Shown piece after piece: positions 56,313-64,000 of a DNA stretch of 64,000 bases (position 1 is its first letter; each line of letters begins with the position of its first letter). The DNA lies in assembly GCA_013146195.2 (NCBI GenBank), contig CM028378.1:12135828-12199827 (forward strand), written 5' to 3'. This stretch comes from Codonopsis lanceolata. Its lineage: Eukaryota; Streptophyta; Magnoliopsida; Asterales; Campanulaceae. A program made the translations under genes and the position numbers. Under the pieces are notes generated by a model. That model worked only from the letters and a program-made list of their open reading frames with translations, was not told the DNA's origin and did no database searches.

Positions 56313-57209
56313 ATGCCGAAGGACAGAAGAGATGGAAGATCTTCATCTTCTAATCAATCTAGGGCATCTCCATATCCTTGCAGATCCAAGAATGCAGATA
56401 AAAACAAACCCAAGACGCAATTTCTACAAGTTGGTGAGGAGAAGGAATGGGAATCAGCTAGGTGCCCCGTCTGCATGGAGCATCCTCACAATGCTGTTCT
56501 CTTGATATGTTCCTCTCATGAGAAAGGTTGCCGCCCTTACATGTGTGACACAAGCTACCGCCACTCAAATTGTCTTGACCAGTTTCTCAAGTCACCTGCG
56601 AATGAATCAATAAACCAGCAGGAAGAAGTTCCTGCTTCAACCGCATCCTATCATAGAGGAAATCAGGCCTGCTATCTTGAGAGAGTGCAATCAACGCTTG
56701 TTTGCCCACATTGTAGAGGACAAATCAGCACGTGGGTTACAATGGAGCCTGCTCGCCAGTTTATGAATTCCAAAACAAGGAGTTGTTCATTGGAGACTTG
56801 TGATTTTGTGGGTAATTATTCAGAACTAAGGAAGCATGCAAGGCGTGAGCACCCTTATGTTCGGCCAATGGAGGTGGATCCCATGCGGCAGCTTGATTGG
56901 GCAAGATTGGAGCATCAGACAGCTTTTCAAGATTTGGTCAGTGCCTTGGATGCTATAGATGAATTTAGTGAGAGCAATGTTCTTGACCCCGATGATTTAT
57001 CTTGGATGGATGCTAGTGTCTCTATTGAGTATCCAGAGTATGAGCTGGGAGAGAGCAGCAATTCGCCCGTAGGCAACTTTGAGTCATCTGTGACGTACAT
57101 TGTTGAGTTAGATATTAGAAATAACTGGGGATCAAGAAGTAGTTTGGATCGTTGGTTGGAGATCATCACCCTACTTATGGCTACTCATCTGGGATCAAGG
57201 TTACCTTAG
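56313..57209 (+). CDS. DUF1644 zinc-binding protein, single coding exon
   Basis: 298 residues from the ATG at 56313, which follows an acceptor-like ACACAG at 56294. The N-terminus is MPKDRRDGRSSSSNQSRASP. The DUF1644 core has ARCPVCMEHPHNAVLLICSS, HEKGCRPYMCDTSYRHSNCL, LVCPHCRGQISTW and TRSCSLETCDFVGNYSELRK, with HARREHPYVRP. The Cys/His pairs form a RING-like plus C2H2-like zinc-binding arrangement. DUF1644 is plant-specific; a rice member has been tied to ABA and salt responses, but the biochemical function is unknown. The C-terminus (ITLLMATHLGSRLP) is hydrophobic and family lengths vary, so no truncation is claimed. The gene looks intact. A 5' UTR intron is inferred. Confidence 0.9.
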   Translation: MPKDRRDGRSSSSNQSRASPYPCRSKNADKNKPKTQFLQVGEEKEWESARCPVCMEHPHNAVLLICSSHEKGCRPYMCDTSYRHSNCLDQFLKSPANESINQQEEVPASTASYHRGNQACYLERVQSTLVCPHCRGQISTWVTMEPARQFMNSKTRSCSLETCDFVGNYSELRKHARREHPYVRPMEVDPMRQLDWARLEHQTAFQDLVSALDAIDEFSESNVLDPDDLSWMDASVSIEYPEYELGESSNSPVGNFESSVTYIVELDIRNNWGSRSSLDRWLEIITLLMATHLGSRLP

Positions 57210-58200
57210 GATGTTGTCTATCATCATATTGTTTTGGGTTATATAGGAGGGAACCGTCAGTGGATCTAAATATTTAAGCTTTCTGTGATTAATTACGATT
57301 TCTCAGTTCAGGTGAAACAGTTTTTTTGGTTTTTGTTATTGACTTGGAAATATTTAGTTTCCTTCTTTTTCCGATTGAGAAGTATTTACTTTCAAATCCC
57401 TATATGTTTGCATTTGCGTTTGAATGCTACGTGCCTACGTGTGATTGTTAATTCATTTGGGGACTACTGATTGTTTGTACTTTGTAGTGAAGTATTCGTG
57501 TATTTCATTAGAGCATCTCCATTGGATGATTTTTACTCTTACCCAAACTTTTATTTGGTTAAGAATTACCAACCATTGGGGGCAATTCTTAAACCAAAAT
57601 TCCCAAAAAAATTCTTGCATAAGCCAAAATAAGAATTTTTGTGGAAGAGAGAGAGAGAGAGAGAGCCGGACGCCAAGCGAGTGAGGCATACCGTAGTACC
57701 GTTGTCTTGGAATTGATGCGTATGTCTCACGTACCTCCAATGTGTGTGAAGCGTTTTGCAACCATGGGACCCACCTGTCGGCCACTCACATGCTTGAATT
57801 GTTTTTTTTTTTTTTCAAAAAATAATAATGGTTGGGCTGAGTTTGTAAAAAAAAGAGAAAGTTTTTGAGTTATTTTTTTTACCTTGTTGTTTGCTATTTC
57901 AATTTTTTTGTTGTTGGTCTTTTTGTCCAAGTGGTTAATTTATAAACGAATTAATATATTTAATATGTATTAGTTTAATGATAATTGTAAATTAATATAT
58001 TTGTTTTAAATATATTTGTAATATTTACGATTAAAATTAAAATTATAAACGGATTAATTTATTTATTTTATAAATAATATTTGAAAATGTAATATATTCA
58101 TTAAAATTATAAACAGATTTATTTATTTATAAAACAATATACGAATTAATTAATTTGTTTGAAAAGTATAAAAATAAAAAAGTAGTGGGAAAAATTATCT
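57210..58200. other. 3' flank of DUF1644 gene and AT-rich spacer
   Basis: Likely 3' UTR to about 57480. 57510-57640 (GAGCATCTCCATTGGATGA) resembles the end of a common plant non-autonomous element. A short (GA)n is at about 57646-57664. 57900-58190 is AT-rich. No gene. Confidence 0.35.
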
Positions 58201-59084
58201 TTTTGACCATCATACTATTTACAGGTAACCAATTTGACCAACTACTTTAAAATATCTCAAATTAGACAAATGTACTCCATAATTGGGTGCGATGTGATCC
58301 CTGTCGTTAACGGATCATCCAATTTTTTAATGAGCTTGCTGAGTTGGACTAATTGAGGTTATTTTCAGCTTGCGTGGACTATTTATTTTTATTAAAAAAA
58401 ATGTTAATATCCCTCGTGGACAATATATGACAGGATTTGGTGGGAAAATTAATTTCCCTCAACCGACAGAAACCCAAATGCGCGAAGAAATTAGGGTTCT
58501 TCCCCACTTCAATTCGAAAAAGCTGTGAGGTGAAGATTGTTCAAGTGCTTGTACGTTTACTTGAAGGTTGAACATCAATTTCGACCTACAGGTATGTCAA
58601 CTAAGTAATTTTGTTCGATAATGTTAGTGTTCTTTACTAAAAAAGTGTGGGCTTACTGCTTGCGTGGACCATTGGGTTCTGTACATATTTCGTTCGAAAC
58701 AAGTTTTGTCCTTTTCTGATGTATGAAGATTTAGATTCGTAAGCATCGTCCAATTTAAGGCTTTTTGAAATTAGGGCTTGGACTTTGAAATAAGCTTTGA
58801 AACTAGGGCCTTTGTATGTGTTTTGTCATTTGATTTGTCTGTTCTTTTTGTGTTTGTGATGTTTTGAAATTAGTGTTCATGGTCCCCTCCCCCAACACTT
58901 TAACTTTCTATAAAGGCTTGTCTGAGTTTGTCTCCTAATCACCAAATTTTATATCGTAGTTTTTGGACTTTTGCAAAAAAATTGAACAATTGTGACAATT
59001 AAATAGATGACATGTGTAATGTCTCCTTTTTCCCAATTGTTTGTTGTAATATTCATTTGTTTGGTTTGTTTCTCTCCATGCAGA
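58201..59084 (+). mobile_element. 5' end and leader of a second MULE
   Basis: 58200-58370 reads like a MULE terminal region (GACCAACTACTTTAAAATATC, GTCGTTAACGGATCATCC). A leader (AATTAGGGTTCTTCCCCACT) and an intron closing CTCCATGCAG just before the ATG at 59085 follow. The inverted partner is outside the window or lost. Confidence 0.4.
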
Positions 59085-59881
59085 ATGCCTGAAACTTTGG
59101 CTTTGTGCATTCACTTTGATAGGATAATTAGGACTACTCCATATAGACATTATGATATGAGTGATGTGGTAAGGTATAGAGATATATTTGGTGAGACCTT
59201 AACATTTTATGGGTTAAAATTAAAATGATTAATTAAATCACATTGCAAAAAGTCAATTTGGAAAATAGACTACAAAATGTCAGATTGTAGCATGGATGAT
59301 GGGCTTATGTTTGTGTGGTGTGATGAAAATATTAAGGATTTAGTATATGTTGGTAGAGGTACCCATGAATATGTTAAGATATACTTTGAGCATGACAATT
59401 CTAGGGAGGCCAACATTGAGAATCATGAGGTGAACAATGATACTGATACTGATTCTGAGGATCCTGATTATAATACTAGTGAAGAATCTGAAGATGAAGT
59501 GGCTAGCTTGGATCATATAAGTGAAGATGAAGATGTGGTTGTTTATTTTAGGAAGAAATTAATTGATAACAAGAGGAAAAGGGTAGTTGATGACTTGATG
59601 TGACCTAACCTAGAGAAAGTGTGACTCCCTCTGATGTTAATTTTGAAGAGGAAAGTGTGACCCCCCCTGTGATGGACCACCACATGTTGGACCCACCTGT
59701 CCAAATACAACTGGTCATCATACGCCAACAGTAGAGAATGATGCCTTCATGGAGCACATTAGGAATTATGGAGGTGATGTAGATACCAGTGGGTACCATA
59801 GTGAATATGTGGACTCTAGAGACTATGATTCCCCCCCCCCCCCCGCTTTGATAGTGATGATGAAAAGGAGAATGAGTTGGA
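59085..59881 (+). pseudogene. N-terminal fragment of a MuDR-type transposase
   Basis: MPETLALCIHFDRIIRTTPY ... GLKLK is followed by an in-frame TGA at 59226. The same frame goes on with SMDDGLMFVWCDENIKDLVY, EYVKIYFEHD and a long acidic Asp/Glu/Ser tract. After further breaks come GYHSEYVDSRDYDSP and FDSDDEKENELD. This is the usual N-terminus of plant MULE transposases (PB1-like start, CSMDNGLxxVWxDxxVxxMV, acidic linker with D-x-DxE). The catalytic and SWIM domains are missing because a copia LTR begins at about 59882. A poly-C run at 59830-59844 shifts the frame. Confidence 0.75.
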
Positions 59882-60416
59882 TGTTTTGATACACTACCGT
59901 GCGTTTGACCCTTGTAACGTAAAAATAAGGATACTTTACCGAATCAAACGAACACCGGAGCCACACCAAATTAAAATGGGACTTTGAATAGAACCCGTCT
60001 TCGACTTTGACAGTAAACTTACAATATACCAAAGTCGAAAAATAACCCACTAATAATATCAAAGTAAATTGCAATGTATCACCTGCAAAAACAATTTATA
60101 ACAAAGCAATATATAATAAAATTAGTGCTATGAGTATCCTCGGTTCAACGGAGCCTAACTCGATATGTCTAGGGCTTATGGTTGCCTAGGCTCAGATCCC
60201 CACTGCCTATACATAAAGTATAGCAGTCCAACCCAAGAGTTCACTACCGAAGGGACAATGTTTTCAAGGATTTCACCCAACTGTGTATACCACCCAGCCT
60301 TCCAACAAGAAATCCCACAACCCGAAAACCCCCCCTCACAGAACTCTCAATCACAGTAATCTCAAGCTCACACACACACAAAGTGTATACCCAATGTACC
60401 GGCTCAAACCAGAGAC

Positions 60417-60457
<41 letters not shown>

Positions 60458-60779
60458 TGGCACTGTGATGTTGTTGTGGTTGTTCACACACCAACCATTC
60501 AATGATTCAAGGTTGTAGAAGGCGGCAGACCACAAGGAGTATATATAGTGCTCAAGGGGATCAATCAAGTACCGAAGATTCCGACCCAAGCAATGGAAGA
60601 CACGGCTGATTGGAAAAGGAAAAAGGAAGGAACTGATGCAATTTTGGGAAATCAAAGATTCTCCCAAAATTGCCATTCACCAGCCGAAAGTCAAACAGGG
60701 AGGGGGGTAAGCAAATTGGGTTTGGGTCTTGGGTTGGGTTTGGAAGTGGGCTGCCCGTTTTGGGCCATGCTAACACTCA
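59882..60779 (-). mobile_element. 3' LTR of a copia element
   Basis: On the minus strand it starts TGAGTGTTAGCATGGCCC at 60779, right after the polypurine tract CCAAGGTGGAGATTG (60794-60780). It runs to about 59882, where the MuDR fragment stops. It holds a (GA)n microsatellite at about 60420-60454 and a TATATATAG-like box near 60540. It belongs with the copia pol at 61069-62924. Confidence 0.7.
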
Positions 60780-61068
60780 CAATCTCCACCTTGGAACAAG
60801 TATCTGGACCATCAATTTGAACTCATGGACACAAGTGGGGTGCATCATAGCCTATCCCGAACTTGATCCAACACAAAGAAGGAACCAAGAACGGGAGACA
60901 GATTTTCACAAAGAAAAACTGTAGAAGGGACATGAATCACTTTCCAAACACAAAGTAGGGAAACAGGGACACGAAGCATGCATTCAACCACCGGTATCAA
61001 AATTCAAAATTTTCAAGCATGTTTGAAATTTTAACACAGGTAAGCATTTCGTATTCATATCCGTAGGA

Positions 61069-62924
61069 TTATACTGAGATGAAATTTTTTTCTAATAAAA
61101 TAAAACCATTTTCAATTAAGTCTCTAAAATAATGAAAACGAACATCGATATGTTTCGTTCTATCATGAAAAACGGGGTTTTTGCAAAGTTGAATTCCTGA
61201 CTGACTGTCAGAATAAACCACAACTTTTTCCTTTAGAAAACCAATTTCAGTTATCAATCCTTTCAACCAAGTCGCTTCTTTAAAAGCTTCAGTTATAGCA
61301 ACAAACTCATACTAGGTAGTAGACATGCAACAATGGGTTGTAATTGAGATTTCCAACTAACACATGAGCCACACAAAGTGAACACATAAGAAGTAGTAGA
61401 CTTCCTACTATCTCTATCATTAGCATAGTTAGAATCCACATAACCCTTCAATACAACACCTTCATTGCATTTGGAGAATTTCAAGCCATAATTCACAGAA
61501 TAACCAAGATATTTAAGAAGCCATTTAACCGCTTCCCAATGAGGCATACCAGGGTTAGACATGTATCTACTCAAGTAACTAATAGCATATGCTATATCAG
61601 GTATAGTGCTAACCATAAGATACATAATGGAACCAATCGCATTAGAATAAGGCACTTTCTCCATTTGCTTTTTTTTTTTTTTATCAAAATCAGTTTGGGG
61701 GGCCTGATTTTTACTAAGGATGAAATGTCTTCCTAGAGGCACATCTACAGGTTTAAAATCCTCCATCCTAAATTTACTCAAAATCTTTTGCACATAAGAA
61801 ATTTGATTAAGAGAAATAGTGGAATTCTTTCTATCCCTAACAATGTTCATTCCCAAAATCTTTTTAGCATCTCCTAGATCTTTCATGTCAAAATTTGCAC
61901 TAAGACAATTTTGCACATCTTCTATTGATTTAATACAACGACTGATAATACGCATATCATCAACATAAATCAATAGGAACACATGAGTAGAAGAGTTGGC
62001 TTTAAAATACAAGCAATGATCATAAGAGCTACGAGTGAATTTTAAAGACAACATACACATATCAAACTTCTTGTTCCACATCCTAGGAGATTGTTTCAAG
62101 CCATACAAAGATTTTTTCAATAAACACACGTAGTCAGGATTTCTCTTATCAACAAAACCTTCGGGTTGTCTCATGAAATTTTTTTCATCCAAGTCACCAT
62201 GTAAAAACGCCGTTTTCACATCCATTTGTTTTAATTCCCAATTAAACTGAGCAACCAAAGCAAGCATGACTCTTACCGTAGTAAATTTGACAACCGAAGC
62301 AAAAATTTCTTTGTAATCTATCCCCTCCTTTTGAGTAAATCCTTTAGCAACCAACCGTGCTTTAAATCTAACACTCTCATTCTCAGTCTTAACCTTAAAC
62401 AGCCATTTGCAGGCAACAAGAGAACATGTTTTAGGTTTAGGGACCAAGGTCCATGTTTGGTTAACATGCAACGAGTTCATTTCATCTTTCATAGCATTTA
62501 ACCACTTAACAGAATAAGGAGACTTTAAAGCATCATGGTAAGATTTAGGTTCATCACAATTGTCAAGAGAATCAAACACACTAAACACAAAAGATGTCAT
62601 ATGAAAATCATTAAGTCTAGATGGTATCCTAACTTCCCGTCTAGATCAGTCCCTAGGAAGTTGGTAGTCATCTAGAGTTTCTATTTCCGGGACGTGCTCA
62701 TCCTCTACATTTTCATTATCTTCATTGTGTTCAATTTCAACATTCTCATGATCAATTTCTACACTTTCGATTGGCACATCATCAATAACATGGGGTTGCT
62801 CCATCGTAATTGGAGCCAGGGGAGGGGGAACATCATTAACAGGTATAGGTTGAGCAGGAATCAAGCAAGGGGATTCAAGTTCATTAAAGACAACATCCCT
62901 ACTTGTGGGTCTCAATGGGCACAA
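61069..62924 (-). pseudogene. Ty1/copia pol fragment (RT-RNase H, Tork-like), truncated
   Basis: Minus strand. A short acidic C-terminal integrase/linker part (TSRDVVFNELESPC at 62900s) leads into a 435-residue open frame (62600-61293). Its reverse transcriptase motifs are WLNAMKDEMNSLHVNQTWTL, RLVAKGFTQKEGIDY, LKQMDVKTAFLHGDL, the catalytic LIYVDDM and SLYGLKQSPRMWN. RNase H motifs are GYVDSNYANDRDSRKSTTSY and, after a frame break near 61290, VVYSDSQSGIQLCKNPVFHD and RTKHIDVRFHYFRDLIENGF. A run of Lys codons (poly-A) lies at about 61670. gag, protease and most of integrase are missing because another LTR lies at 62934. It is not capable of autonomous mobility. Confidence 0.9.
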
Positions 62925-62933
62925 TAATAAGCT

Positions 62934-64000
62934 AGAAGGGGGGGGGGGTTAAATAGCTTATTATATACTTAAAAACTTTTAAGTAAGTTCTTTGAAAGGT
63001 ACTTTCAATCTATTGAAAAGATTGAAGTAGCAGAAGTCTTTCAATGAAAGCTGGTTCAAGTCTGCCGATAAGGACTACCGGTAGACCTTAACAAGTTACT
63101 TAAGTTTGCTGTAAAGGGTAAAGATAAATAATGTAATAAGCAGTTAAATAAGCAGACAGGCAGAAAAGGAATTAACACAAGTATTTTGGGATGGTTCACA
63201 CTATAAAGAGTGCTACGTCCACCACCAAGGCAGTCAACCTTGGATTTAAATAGTGCACTATGTTTTCCACTAGATCTATTACAAAGAATATTCCCAATGG
63301 ATCGTGTACAAAATATTGACTTGTGTTTGGGGGTTAAGGAATTAAATATCTGTGTAAACATGATATTTAATTCATGCAGAAGAATAGCTATTGAATGAAA
63401 ACAACAAGAAGTAAAACAATAAATGTTGATGCACAGCTTCTTGTTGTTGATGAGGACTTCTGGATCTGTTGAGGATCTCTTGAATGCACTGAGTAATAAG
63501 ACTTAGAGTTGTATATTTTTAGAGCAATTCGTCAAGTGTCTCTCTTTTTTTTCTTCAGTCTTTAATGCCAGCATTTATAGCAGGTGCATTCTGGAGATCC
63601 GTTGGAGAAGACGAAGACTTAACAGCTCTATTAGGTTGAATGCATTAAATGCATGGGGCTGTCAATCAAGAATTTCGTCTTCACAGATATCGAGCAGGGA
63701 ATGGGTACTGAGATCTTCTGGAAGTTGGGCAACGGATGTCGATCTCGAGAGTTGTTGTTGACATGCAGGTTACGATCCGCTTTCCGCTTTCACTGTTCAA
63801 GCTGTGAAAAGTCTTCCTGCTTTTCGGAAAGTTGCTTTCGGCGGGTCTGAGATGTTAGGGAATGTCTCAATTTAAATTCAAACTGATAAGGATAAATTTA
63901 AATTGATCCATTAAGATTTGCTTGACTGGACACGTCATGATCTTGACCGAGTGTAGACATGGTCTGTCGTTTTGTATGTTGTAGCAGGTCTTCCGGTGAA
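62934..64000 (-). mobile_element. SIRE-like LTR inserted in the copia element, runs off the window
   Basis: On the minus strand it ends AACCCCCCCCCCCTTCTAGC at about 62932, like the LTRs ending at 43787 and about 38290. It shares AGTGCTACGTCCACCACCAAG and GGATCGTGTACAAAA with the LTR at 38285-39350. No primer-binding site follows. Its other end is beyond 64000, so solo LTR versus full element cannot be decided. Confidence 0.6.

Noticed and set aside
57453..57930. Open frames around the (GA)n tract near 57650
   Set aside because: They depend on the simple repeat and poly-T/poly-A runs; nothing resembles a protein family.

Overview
This is a nuclear window from a flowering plant, most likely a eudicot. 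It is AT-rich, its genes have many GT-AG introns, and it carries plant-specific families (LEA, DUF1644, HSPRO, DUF1985, plant GRF zinc finger) among plant-type transposable elements. Only four loci look like normal host genes: two small LEA-type stress-protein genes in divergent orientation (3.6-4.2 kb, minus; 10.7-11.3 kb, plus), a 12-exon gene for a WDR43/UTP5-like ribosome-biogenesis protein (16.7-28.7 kb, minus), and a DUF1644 zinc-binding protein gene (56.3-57.2 kb, plus). Nearly everything else is mobile DNA, mostly broken and repeatedly nested.

Layout. 0.2-1.9 kb: a Stowaway-like MITE split by a Pack-MULE holding a C2-domain gene fragment. 2.0-2.8 kb: two head-to-tail Helitron-like units and a Stowaway. 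3.6-11.3 kb: the LEA pair, separated by MITEs, a local tandem duplication and a second Pack-MULE that captured an RNA polymerase I A49-like fragment. 11.8-13.5 kb: F-box/LRR pseudogene and a small Helitron. 14.5-16.1 kb: a third gene-capturing TIR element, with an HSPRO (Hs1pro-1-like) fragment and a 114-bp foldback element. 16.7-28.7 kb: UTP5-like gene; its 6.3-kb seventh intron contains a Stowaway plus a PIF/Harbinger-like element split by an L1-type LINE that is itself split by a second 114-bp foldback. 28.9-37.3 kb: tandem repeats, a Helitron 3' end, a fourth Pack-MULE-like element (9-bp TSD), a DUF1985 pseudogene, a CACTA end and a degenerate repeat field. 37.3-43.8 kb: a solo LTR with an AAATA TSD and a nested copia-type LTR, then a copia-type LTR with primer-binding site. 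44.1-53.5 kb: a MULE-like composite (GRF zinc-finger gene, decayed mudrA transposase, 18-19-bp minisatellite, SINE, Helitron end, solo LTR). 56.3 kb: DUF1644 gene. 59-64 kb: N-terminal MuDR transposase fragment interrupted by a copia element, itself interrupted by another LTR.

The most unusual signal is a set of 13 copies of a 21-bp imperfect palindrome, GTTCGG-N9-CCGAAC. They lie in four clusters (29.5, 44.2, 45.2, 53.3 kb), with starts 32-33 bp apart within three clusters and in 33/67/32-bp steps in the fourth. Three clusters lie around the MULE-like composite and one is alone. This looks like a phased array of dimer-binding sites, perhaps subterminal transposase sites. I do not know a description of it, and its function is inference.

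The host genes do not form a pathway. The LEA genes are probably ABA/dehydration-responsive (the plus-strand one has ACGT- and CE3-like boxes), UTP5 is a nucleolar housekeeping factor, and DUF1644 is a plant-specific zinc-binding family. All exon coordinates come from reading splice signals and frames by eye.
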